In this document: piece after piece, positions 6,565-14,203 of the stretch
How positions within the stretch are numbered: position 1 is the stretch's first letter
Layout of the letters: each line of letters starts with the position of its first letter
Assembly: GCA_964499365.1 (NCBI GenBank)
Contig: CAZCKU010000011.1
Location: forward strand, 111,030-175,029
Source: PALSA-1316 sp964499365
Lineage (GTDB): Bacteria; Nitrospirota; Thermodesulfovibrionia; Thermodesulfovibrionales; UBA6898
Direction: 5' to 3'
DNA length: 64,000 bases
The notes under the pieces: model-generated
Told to the model about the DNA's origin: nothing
What the model saw: the letters and a program-made list of their open reading frames with translations, nothing else
The model's database searches: none
Translations under genes and position numbers: made by a program

Positions 6565-9135
6565 TTATATCTTTTCGATCTTCACGCCGGTAAAACCGCC
6601 ATTGCGGGCAGTGGCACCGCTTAAACGGTCGTAGTCGTCAACCAGCAGCTCGTTGTTGTTACCGCCGCGAGGCTGAGCCTTGGCGTAATCCCTGGCTGCC
6701 ACGCGGCCGTAGGCCCAATGGCCCTGGCCGTAACACTTGGCAACCGTGCCGGGCCGTACCCCTTCCCACAGCAGTGCCCTGGTGACGATGCTGCCGGTGG
6801 TGGAGGTCAGACGGATGGTATCGCCATTCTTGATCCCCAGTTTTTTTGCGTCTTTTGGATTGATCTTGGCCACGTCGTCCCAGCTCTTGTCACCCACATC
6901 CACCTTCTTGAACTCCTGGTACCATGTCGTGTTCTGGCTCCTGCCCTCGCGGTTGAGCCTCGATTTGTAGTCAATGAAGGTAAAGGGATATTCCTTGTCG
7001 CTGCCGTGGCGCTTGGGCGCTTCGTAGTGGGGGACGAAGGCCAGTTCGCCCCTGGCTTCATAGCCGCTGACCTGCAGGATATCGTCTATGGTTGTGTTAT
7101 GCTTCTTGGCGTGTTCTCCGAGGGCCTTCTTCATGGTCTCACTGTAGAACTCGAATTTCTTGGTCTCGGTCTTGAACTTCCCCTCGAACTTCTTGGTCTC
7201 GGCGTCATCTTTGCCCCAGTTCTTCCTGTATTTATAGGTCTCAGAGTTGTATATCCCCTTCTTTTTGAAGTCCGCCCATCCGGCGATCTGATCACCCTTC
7301 ATCTTCTCTTTCCCGTTCCAGACCTTTTGGCTGGAGATCTTGGCGGCGATTTCAGCGAACTCAGAGGCGTTTGCCGGTTTCTTCTTTGATTCAGGGTCTT
7401 CAAAAGAGGCGTAGTAGTCGTAGAGATGCGCAAATCCCCTGGATTTCAGTTTTTCCGCCAACAGCCACATGACCTCGGTCTCCTCGGCCTTCGCCTGCCA
7501 GAGTGGCCTGATGACCGGCTGCTGGATGGACATATGGCCGTGCAGATTTGCCATGTTGGTGATGATGGAAAGCTTCTCTGCAGGCGCAAACGTGGCAGGC
7601 AGGACGATGTCGGCATACTGGGTCATCTCCGAGGCATTGGTCACCATGTGTACGAAGAACGGCATTCTGGCCATCACCTTTTCCCAGCGCTGGGCCCCGG
7701 TTGCCGAGAAGACGAAGTTGCTCCATGTGCTGAGGAATACCTTGATTGCACCCGGATCCTTCAGCAGACCGTTGGCCACATTGTTGGTAACCACACCACT
7801 GCCCGGTTTGGCGCTCATCATGGCAGGCATGTCTTTGGCCCCGCGGCCATCTATCTTTTTGCCATGGCCATGATGCTTGGCCATCTCGTCGATGAACTTG
7901 TCCATAGCCGGGAATTTCTCGACGGGTGCGCTCGAACTCTGCATGACCCCCCCCTCGGTCTCGATGGAACCGAGAATCCCGTTCAGGGCGTAGACTGCCA
8001 TGGCTGCATAGGTACCTCGGGGTGACATGGCCACTCCGGGGCCCATCCAGACGGATGTGGCGGCCCCGGCCTTGCCCATGGTACGGGCTACGCGGACGAT
8101 CTGAGCCTCAGGGATCAGCGTTATTTTTGCTGCCCAGGCAGGGGTCTTGTCCTTCAGTTCTATATTCCACCATTTCACGACACCGTGGGTCTGCTTCTCA
8201 GCAAAGGCAGCCTCGTCAACCGTTGCGCCGGCCTTGAAGAGATTCTTTCCCTCCTTGAAATCTCCGACGAACTCCTTACTCCACATGCCTTCGGCCATGA
8301 TGACATGGGCTATGGCTGCAGCCAGTGCACCGTCCTCGCCCGGCTTAATGGGAAGCCATTCATTTGCCTTGGCGGCCGAGGCGGAGAGGCGCGGATCAAC
8401 AGCGATTACCGTGCCGCGGTCGAAAATGTCGCCGAACTTGCTGATTGCGTTTGGCACCTGGCGGTTGGAGCTGAGCGGATCGCTGCCCCAGATTACCAGA
8501 CAGGTGGTCCTGGCCAGATCATAGTCGCGGTACCCGAAGAAGCCCTGTGTGTAGCCGGGCCCCATCTTCTCCGCCTCGGCGCAGATGGCACTGTGCGAGA
8601 AGTAGTTTGGGGTGCCGAAGATCTTGGGCAAAGTGCCGTAGAGAAGATCGGTGGAGGTCGGGGAGTAGCGGCCTCTCATGTACATCAATTTCTCAGGCTC
8701 GTTGGCCCTGCGCAGTTCCATCATCCTGTCGGCGATGGTGTCAAGGGCTTCATCCCACGTGATCGGAACGAACCTGGGGTCGATGCCGCGTCCCTTTTCA
8801 GGGTTGGTCCGTTTCATGGGGACCTTGATCCGGTCCGGATCGTAGGCCTGCTGAAGCATCAGGTGCCCGCGCGGGCAGCAGTATCCGTTGTTGGCCTTGC
8901 TGAGCTGGTTCCCCCGTACCTTGACTATCCGGCCCTTCTGCACAAAAAACTCCACAGGGCACCAGGCAGTGCACCCCTGACAGGTGGAGGGCATCCACGC
9001 ACCGGGATCGGTACCTCCGATGGCCTTTTCATCCGCCTTGGCAGCTGCAAACGCATTGAGCGCAGGCCCGCTCAATGCCACGACTGCTCCGGCAGCAACG
9101 CCCGCCTTCAGAAAATCTCTTCTTTTAATCTTCAT
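6565..9135 (-). CDS. arrA: ArrA-like respiratory molybdopterin oxidoreductase catalytic subunit
   Basis: 856 residues with a Tat signal (RRDFLK, residues 5-10). The [4Fe-4S] site is Cys52, Cys55, Cys59 and Cys86/87, and Cys185 in FSHSAICAEAEKMG is the expected Mo ligand. Segments VKVRGN, RGRYS, SASAAKA, PRGTY and GTVAKCYGQGHWAYGR agree with respiratory arsenate reductase ArrA as I remember it. The motif after RGRYS (PTSTDLLYG) differs from the classical HINDLLY, so it may be a sister clade (ArxA or a sulfur-oxyanion reductase). The ATG at 9135 follows GAGGAGG; a longer upstream frame overlaps tatA and is rejected. No NrfD-type membrane subunit is nearby, so the quinol partner lies elsewhere. 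Confidence 0.85.
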   Translation of the reverse strand: MKIKRRDFLKAGVAAGAVVALSGPALNAFAAAKADEKAIGGTDPGAWMPSTCQGCTAWCPVEFFVQKGRIVKVRGNQLSKANNGYCCPRGHLMLQQAYDPDRIKVPMKRTNPEKGRGIDPRFVPITWDEALDTIADRMMELRRANEPEKLMYMRGRYSPTSTDLLYGTLPKIFGTPNYFSHSAICAEAEKMGPGYTQGFFGYRDYDLARTTCLVIWGSDPLSSNRQVPNAISKFGDIFDRGTVIAVDPRLSASAAKANEWLPIKPGEDGALAAAIAHVIMAEGMWSKEFVGDFKEGKNLFKAGATVDEAAFAEKQTHGVVKWWNIELKDKTPAWAAKITLIPEAQIVRVARTMGKAGAATSVWMGPGVAMSPRGTYAAMAVYALNGILGSIETEGGVMQSSSAPVEKFPAMDKFIDEMAKHHGHGKKIDGRGAKDMPAMMSAKPGSGVVTNNVANGLLKDPGAIKVFLSTWSNFVFSATGAQRWEKVMARMPFFVHMVTNASEMTQYADIVLPATFAPAEKLSIITNMANLHGHMSIQQPVIRPLWQAKAEETEVMWLLAEKLKSRGFAHLYDYYASFEDPESKKKPANASEFAEIAAKISSQKVWNGKEKMKGDQIAGWADFKKKGIYNSETYKYRKNWGKDDAETKKFEGKFKTETKKFEFYSETMKKALGEHAKKHNTTIDDILQVSGYEARGELAFVPHYEAPKRHGSDKEYPFTFIDYKSRLNREGRSQNTTWYQEFKKVDVGDKSWDDVAKINPKDAKKLGIKNGDTIRLTSTTGSIVTRALLWEGVRPGTVAKCYGQGHWAYGRVAARDYAKAQPRGGNNNELLVDDYDRLSGATARNGGFTGVKIEKI

Positions 9136-9191
9136 TCCCAAACCTCCTCGATAAATTTCTATACTGACCCTGTGATTATAGTCATGCCCAA

Positions 9192-9368
9192 CTACTTCAA
9201 TTCCTTCTTGCCGTCTTCTTCCCCGTCCCCTTTCCCCGCGACTGACGATCTGAAATTGCTGATCGCTCCGCCGAGACTCTTGCCGAGCTGGGGCAGCTTC
9301 GACGGTCCGAGAAACAACACGGCTATAACCAGCACAATTCCTATCTCCGGCAATCCCATTCCAAACAT
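9192..9368 (-). CDS. tatA: TatA-type twin-arginine translocase subunit
   Basis: 58 residues: a short N-terminus, one membrane helix (IGIVLVIAVLFLGPSKLPQL), the FGP-like LGPSKLP hinge, an amphipathic helix (GKSLGGAISNFRSS) and a charged tail. These are the features of TatA/E, which forms the Tat pore. GAGGTG lies just upstream of the ATG at 9368. It is the first gene behind the sigma-54 promoter and ends 56 nt before arrA, whose product has a Tat signal, so this copy is probably dedicated to exporting the ArrAB complex. It lies inside a longer, spurious reading frame of the arrA region and is easily missed. Confidence 0.92.
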   Translation of the reverse strand: MFGMGLPEIGIVLVIAVLFLGPSKLPQLGKSLGGAISNFRSSVAGKGDGEEDGKKELK

Positions 9369-9458
9369 GCTTCACCTCTTTCTGTAGCCATTACTGAGCC
9401 GATTGCTGCAGTGCGCTATACACCATAGGACGATCAGTTTAATGACCTTATATATAAA

Positions 9459-9473
9459 GCAACATGCTTGCCA
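9459..9473 (-). promoter_or_regulatory. Sigma-54 (-24/-12) promoter of the tatA-arr operon
   Basis: Minus strand TGGCAAG-CATG-TTGC, with the GG and GC doublets at the exact sigma-54 spacing. The predicted start is near 9447, about 80 nt upstream of tatA. The gene just upstream encodes an NtrC-type activator with the sigma-54-contacting GAFTGA loop, the expected partner. Confidence 0.82.
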
Positions 9474-9513
9474 TCCGGAACATATTGAAATATAGGAATA
9501 TTTTTTTATGGCA

Positions 9514-9533
9514 GCGTTACGGAATGGAAACAC
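9514..9533 (-). promoter_or_regulatory. Proximal activator site, copy 1
   Basis: GCGTTACGGAATGGAAACAC matches the palindrome at 9601-9620 at 14 of 20 positions. Its centre is about 77 bp upstream of the predicted sigma-54 start, a normal distance for an NtrC-family enhancer. It is a weaker palindrome than copy 2. Confidence 0.6.
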
Positions 9534-9600
9534 ATTAAGCGGATAAAGCGCTAACCGCCTGCTTTTACAAGGGAATAAGGGAATGAAACAAAAGGACTGC

Positions 9601-9620
9601 GTGTTACGGTAACGTAACAC
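9601..9620. promoter_or_regulatory. Distal activator site, near-perfect palindrome, copy 2
   Basis: GTGTTACGGTAACGTAACAC has 8-bp arms GTGTTACG/CGTAACAC and just one mismatched pair in the centre. It lies about 164 bp upstream of the predicted start, just beyond the regulator gene's stop. It may also form a hairpin at the end of the regulator transcript, but no U-run follows. Confidence 0.65.
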
Positions 9621-9638
9621 TTTTCAGGTGCCGGACAC

Positions 9639-10979
9639 CTACTCGATTTGATAGGTATGCATCTTCTCCCAGAGATTCTTTCTGCTGATTCCGAGCAGTT
9701 CGGCTGCCTTTGTCCTGTTGCCCTGCGTAGTCCTGAGGACTCGTATGATATGCCCTTTCTCAGCGTCCGCTGCCACGTCAGAAAGTGACAGACCGGCCGA
9801 TTTCGGAGAATCATCCCCCATCATCAGGGAAGGCAGTTCGTTTTTATTGATAACATCAGTCGTGGACAGTGTGGTGCAGCGTTCTATAATATTTTCAAGT
9901 TCTCTGACATTGCCCGGATAATCATACGCCAGCAGGAGGTCGACGGCCTCTTTCGAAAACCTGAGTTTTTTAGACAGTCTTGCGCTGAATTTGTCCAGGA
10001 ATACCTCCAGGAGGGAAGGGATGTCCTCCTTCCTCTCCCTGAGTGGCGGTATGAAGACCGGAATGACATTCAGCCGGTAAAAGAGGTCTTCTCTGAAGCG
10101 CCCTGCCTTCACTTCTTCCTCAAGACGCTTGTTTGTTGCAGCGATCAGCCGCACGTCCACCCTGATGCTCTCGGTGCCGCCGACCCGCTCGACCGTCTTC
10201 TCCTGCAGCACCCGCAGGAGCTTTGACTGGGCCGGCAGCGGCAGGTCTCCGATTTCATCGAGAAAAATCGTTCCGCCATGGGCAAGCTCGAAACGGCCGG
10301 GTTTTTTCCTTATCGCACCGGTGAAAGCCCCCCGTTCATGACCGAAGAGTTCGCTTTCAACGAGGCCTTCCGGCAGGGCGGCGCAGTTGATCTTGATCAG
10401 CGGCTTGTCTTTCCGGGTACTCTGGTAGTGGATAGTGGTTGCGAAGAGTTCCTTGCCTGTCCCGCTTTCGCCGAGGATAAGAACGGTCGAATCCGTTGCA
10501 GAGACCTTGCCGACGAGGGAAAACACTTTCTTCATGCCGCTGCTCTCCCCAACGATGTTGGGAGCAGCGTAACACCGGTTCAGATCCTTCTTAAGCCTGA
10601 TATTCTCTTCCTTCAGTCTCTTTATTTCAAGCGCCCGATCGACAAGCAGGAGGAATTCGTCGAGTGCGAAAGGCTTGGTTATATAATCAAACGCCCCGAG
10701 CTTCATCGCCTCAACCGCGTCCTTTATGGTCCCGTACGCAGTCATCATGATCACCGGAGAGTTCCTTTGTCCTGACAGTTCCCTGACGATGTCGAAGCCG
10801 TCCATGTCCGGCAGTCTGATATCGGTTATCGCAAGATCAAAGGAGGCGCCTCTCGCTGTCTCCAGGGCGGCCGTACCGGTTGCGCTGGATAAGACCTCGT
10901 ACCCGGCGCCTTTCAAGGCATCCTCCAGGCTGATCCTCATGATCCTGTCGTCTTCTATGAGAAGAATGGTTTCTTTCAT
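9639..10979 (-). CDS. NtrC-family sigma-54-dependent response regulator
   Basis: 446 residues. The receiver domain (1-120) has phospho-acceptor Asp53 in ITDIRLPDMDGF. The AAA+ domain has Walker A GESGTGKE (170-177) and the GAFTGA loop (217-222). The C-terminal Fis-type helix-turn-helix is QGNRTKAAELLGISRKNLW. Its start overlaps the kinase stop by 4 nt. The adjoining sigma-54 promoter and two palindromes mark tatA-arrAB as the likely target. Binding protein/kinase/NtrC sets are described beside arx and arr operons (ArxXSR type), so arsenic oxyanion control is a reasonable inference. Confidence 0.9.
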   Translation of the reverse strand: MKETILLIEDDRIMRISLEDALKGAGYEVLSSATGTAALETARGASFDLAITDIRLPDMDGFDIVRELSGQRNSPVIMMTAYGTIKDAVEAMKLGAFDYITKPFALDEFLLLVDRALEIKRLKEENIRLKKDLNRCYAAPNIVGESSGMKKVFSLVGKVSATDSTVLILGESGTGKELFATTIHYQSTRKDKPLIKINCAALPEGLVESELFGHERGAFTGAIRKKPGRFELAHGGTIFLDEIGDLPLPAQSKLLRVLQEKTVERVGGTESIRVDVRLIAATNKRLEEEVKAGRFREDLFYRLNVIPVFIPPLRERKEDIPSLLEVFLDKFSARLSKKLRFSKEAVDLLLAYDYPGNVRELENIIERCTTLSTTDVINKNELPSLMMGDDSPKSAGLSLSDVAADAEKGHIIRVLRTTQGNRTKAAELLGISRKNLWEKMHTYQIE

Positions 10980-12448
10980 GCCGGTTGGTCTGCCGGGAAG
11001 CTGATGATAAATATGCTCCCTTTTCCCTTCTCGCTCCTGACTGAAATCTCCCCATTGTAGTTCCTCACGATTTCATACGTCAACCAGAGCCCGAGGCCGG
11101 TACCTTCGCCTGTCGGCTTGGTGGTGAAAAACGGGTCAAATATTCTGCTGATATTCTCCGGCTCAATGCCGCAGCCGCTGTCCGATATCTCGATGGTCAC
11201 CCCGGTATCCTCCGCCTGCCCTCTGACTGCAAGAGAGCCGCCGTCCGGCATGGAATGGATTGCATTGATGAAGAGGTTCAGGAGCATCTGCTGGAAGTCA
11301 TGCACATCGAAGACAAGGCAGAGACCATCAGGGATCTCATTGGTGAACGCAATTTTCCCCTTCTTCATCTTATATTCCAGAAAAGCATACACACTGTTGA
11401 CCGTATCCCTGATATGCACGTCAACCGGCTTATGTTCGGCCTTCCGCGACATCCACAGAAGCTTGCTGACGGTAGTTTCGATTCTCTCCAGACCCTCGCT
11501 GAAAAGGTCCATATACTTTTCCCTGAGTTCAGGATTGCCGCCGTTTTTCCTGAGCATCTGGAGACAGTTGAATATCCCTCCCAGTGGATTGTTTATCTCA
11601 TGGGCAACGCCTGCGGCCAGTATTCCTATGGAGGCCAGTTTTTCGGACTGGACAAGTTTTTCGTGGGTCTTCTTCAGCTCCTCATTCGCCTGTCTGATCC
11701 TTTCGATCATACTGTTGAACCTCTCTCCCAGCACGGCAAGTTCATCGTGGCCATGAATATCCACCCTGATATCGAGGTAATCGCCCCGTGCCTTCTCCAT
11801 GGTATTCGCAAGTTCAGCAATCGGGTTGAGGAACCTGCGGCTCAGGAGCAGGATCATGGCGAAACCTGCAACAAGCAGGATAAGGGTCAGGACCACGATC
11901 TTTTTTATCGTTGCCAGGATTTCATGTTCTGCCTTTTCAAGCGATATCCCGAACTTCAGCGTACCCCAGCGTTTCTTCCCGATGGACAGCGGCACGCCGA
12001 AATCGAGTGCATTATGGTCGCTTCCGGGGATATGTTGCATGATGGTCGCGTCTGAGTGAAGCGCCCTTTGGGTCATGGCGTCAGAATAGATCTTTCCATA
12101 CTCCGTAATGTTGTTATGGGATATGACCTTGCCGTCTTCGTCCAGAATGGCTATATACAGCAGGTCAGCATCCTGTCTGTTGAATATCTCAAGGATATAG
12201 TTGTCGAGGAGTCCGCCTTCTTCAACGAGACCGAGCCGTTCGTATATCAGATCGTTGATGATCGGGATGGCGAGAGTCTCTCCGAGCAGCCGACCCTGCT
12301 TTTCCACTTCGGCGTAAAGGATCTTCTTTTCCCTTTCTACGGCAAGATACCCGACGATACTCATCACCACGATGATTGCGCCGGTTGTTATCAGGATGAA
12401 TTTATACTGGAGACGCAGGCCCGAAAACAGCAATGCCATTTTTCTCAC
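10976..12448 (-). CDS. Membrane sensor histidine kinase of the arr regulatory set
   Basis: 490 residues. Membrane helices at about 16-36 and 183-203 enclose a periplasmic sensor of about 145 residues (LYIAILDEDGKVISHNNITEYGK, a double-Cache/PAS-like stretch). A HAMP linker, a short coiled coil (EELKKTHEKLVQSEK), the phospho-accepting His283 in GVAHEINNPLGG and a HATPase (GSGCGIEPENISRIFDPFFTT-like N/G boxes) follow. It overlaps both the binding-protein and regulator genes by 4 nt, so all three are made together. The periplasmic binding protein upstream probably presents the oxyanion signal to this kinase. Confidence 0.9.
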   Translation of the reverse strand: MRKMALLFSGLRLQYKFILITTGAIIVVMSIVGYLAVEREKKILYAEVEKQGRLLGETLAIPIINDLIYERLGLVEEGGLLDNYILEIFNRQDADLLYIAILDEDGKVISHNNITEYGKIYSDAMTQRALHSDATIMQHIPGSDHNALDFGVPLSIGKKRWGTLKFGISLEKAEHEILATIKKIVVLTLILLVAGFAMILLLSRRFLNPIAELANTMEKARGDYLDIRVDIHGHDELAVLGERFNSMIERIRQANEELKKTHEKLVQSEKLASIGILAAGVAHEINNPLGGIFNCLQMLRKNGGNPELREKYMDLFSEGLERIETTVSKLLWMSRKAEHKPVDVHIRDTVNSVYAFLEYKMKKGKIAFTNEIPDGLCLVFDVHDFQQMLLNLFINAIHSMPDGGSLAVRGQAEDTGVTIEISDSGCGIEPENISRIFDPFFTTKPTGEGTGLGLWLTYEIVRNYNGEISVRSEKGKGSIFIISFPADQPA

Positions 12449-14142
12449 AGCCGTATCTTCGGATGACAGCTTCGTCCGCAGGTCTGGGGCACGGCATTGA
12501 TCTTTGAGCGGATCGCAGCGTAATCCCCGTCCGAGGCCTCACTGAAGCCATTCCTGAAATCCTCATCAAGCCGCTTCAGTACCTTTTGGCCGTCCTGGTC
12601 CTGATTTAATGCCAGGAGGGCCGCCTTGATATTTTCTATGACAACATACGGTGTTCCCGCACCGGCAACAAGCGGCCCGGTGGGGATCGTTTCGGATTCC
12701 GCAATGATTTCGATGCCGAGCTTCAGGTATTTCCTTGCGGTAGAATCTCTCACTGCTCCGGCATCATACTGCCCCTTCAGGATGGCCTTCACGACCGAGT
12801 CGTGATAATCGAAATTGGCATACTTCGCCAGATCGCTGAGATGTATTCCGGAATTGGCCAGAAGATAACGGGGCATGAGGTTGCCTGAGGTTGACTTGGT
12901 AGATGCAAAGGCCACTGTTTTTCCCTTGAGTTCAGAAAGAGTGTGTATCGGTGTATCTTTCTTCTTAATGATGACGCTCTTATAGCTTGTGGTGTTATCA
13001 ACCCCTCTTGATTTCAGGACACTGACCGCTCCGTATCTCGAATGGGCTTCAAGGTACGTCAGCGGCCCCAGCAGCACAATATCCAGCTCTCCGCTGCCAA
13101 GGGCGGTCACCGTCTCTTCGTAATTCTTTTTCAGCACAAGTTCATAAGCATACGGCGTCTTTATCGCGAGGTAATCAAGGAGAGGCTGGTACTTTTCATA
13201 CATGATCCTCGGATTGTCCCGCGGGATAACGCCAAAAGAGACGGTCTTTCTGTCCTTGGTCCTCCCCGAAGCCCCTGAACTGCCGACGATACCTTTTTCC
13301 ATCTGGCGAATGGAATCATAGTTCCTGTCCGGGACCTCCACAAACCCGTCAATCATCATGGCGGAAAGGATCGCCTTCCCCTTCTGCGTTTTCTGCATGG
13401 CAAGAAATGCATCTTTCACCTGTTTGCGAAGACCGGGATGTATGTCCTTTGTCACAACGACCGGGGGAATCCCATAGGGAGGAGACCGCTTGATGATTCT
13501 GGTCTGTCTGGCATAGGGAGAACCGGTCTTTATCATATGGTCATAGACAATGCTCTCGACTGCGGCACCGTCAACGATCTTCTTCGCGACCATCTCGACC
13601 GACTTGTTGTGGCTGTAGCTGAAGAGGAACCTGTTGAAATACCGCTCAGGGGTATACCCCATGGTCTTCAGCAGATAGGTCGGATAGAGTTTCCCGGTGT
13701 TGGATTTTGGATCAGTAAAGGCAAAGGTCTTTCCCTTCAGCTCCGGAAAGGTCTTCATGGGGCTGTCATTATGGACAATGATATACGAGTGATACAGCGG
13801 TTTGCCGTTAACGCTCGGTGCTGCAAGCAACTCTATGCCGAACTGTTCCCTGTTCTTGACATACGGGGCTGAACAGATGAAGGCAATTTTGACCTCGCCT
13901 TTTTCGAGCAGTGAGTCCATTTCATCATACGTCCTTCTATGGACCATCTGCACGGGCCGGCCGATCTGCTCCCCGATGTAATCAATGACGTCCTGATAGT
14001 ATTTGACCGCATCCACAGGGGTGATCATCGAGGCGACCCCCACCTTGACAGGAGGCTCCTTCTGGGATGCAGCACGGACAGGGATGAACAGCAGAGCAAG
14101 GAGGATAGATACGGAAACTGCCATAGCCAATCGTTTCAGCAT
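12445..14142 (-). CDS. Double-domain PhnD-type periplasmic oxyanion-binding protein
   Basis: 565 residues with a Sec signal peptide (about 1-25, ending PVRAAS). Two PhnD-like domains run in tandem, about 30-285 and 300-545. Each repeats the order VGVASM/FGVIPR, then a partition motif (KIAFICSAPYV / LDIVLLGPLTYL), then LKGKTFAFTDPKSNTG / LKGKTVAFASTKSTSG. This family binds phosphonate, phosphate or arsenic oxyanions. There are no ABC permease genes; instead a kinase overlaps it by 4 nt, so it is probably the sensor's ligand-binding partner. No clear ribosome site precedes the ATG. The tail has CGRSC, unusual for the family. Confidence 0.85.
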   Translation of the reverse strand: MLKRLAMAVSVSILLALLFIPVRAASQKEPPVKVGVASMITPVDAVKYYQDVIDYIGEQIGRPVQMVHRRTYDEMDSLLEKGEVKIAFICSAPYVKNREQFGIELLAAPSVNGKPLYHSYIIVHNDSPMKTFPELKGKTFAFTDPKSNTGKLYPTYLLKTMGYTPERYFNRFLFSYSHNKSVEMVAKKIVDGAAVESIVYDHMIKTGSPYARQTRIIKRSPPYGIPPVVVTKDIHPGLRKQVKDAFLAMQKTQKGKAILSAMMIDGFVEVPDRNYDSIRQMEKGIVGSSGASGRTKDRKTVSFGVIPRDNPRIMYEKYQPLLDYLAIKTPYAYELVLKKNYEETVTALGSGELDIVLLGPLTYLEAHSRYGAVSVLKSRGVDNTTSYKSVIIKKKDTPIHTLSELKGKTVAFASTKSTSGNLMPRYLLANSGIHLSDLAKYANFDYHDSVVKAILKGQYDAGAVRDSTARKYLKLGIEIIAESETIPTGPLVAGAGTPYVVIENIKAALLALNQDQDGQKVLKRLDEDFRNGFSEASDGDYAAIRSKINAVPQTCGRSCHPKIRL

Positions 14143-14203
14143 TTTTTTATTGTAGCACGGTCAGAGGGGATGCAGGAGCACGGCTTGGTGAATTTTCCTT
14201 CGT

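Noticed and set aside
6565..9135. Sec or Ser at the ArrA molybdenum ligand
   Set aside because: Cys185 is directly encoded (SHSAICAE) and no in-frame UGA is present.
9135..9375. 80-residue N-terminal extension of ArrA
   Set aside because: It runs over tatA, has no signal features, and the Tat start at 9135 has a strong ribosome site.
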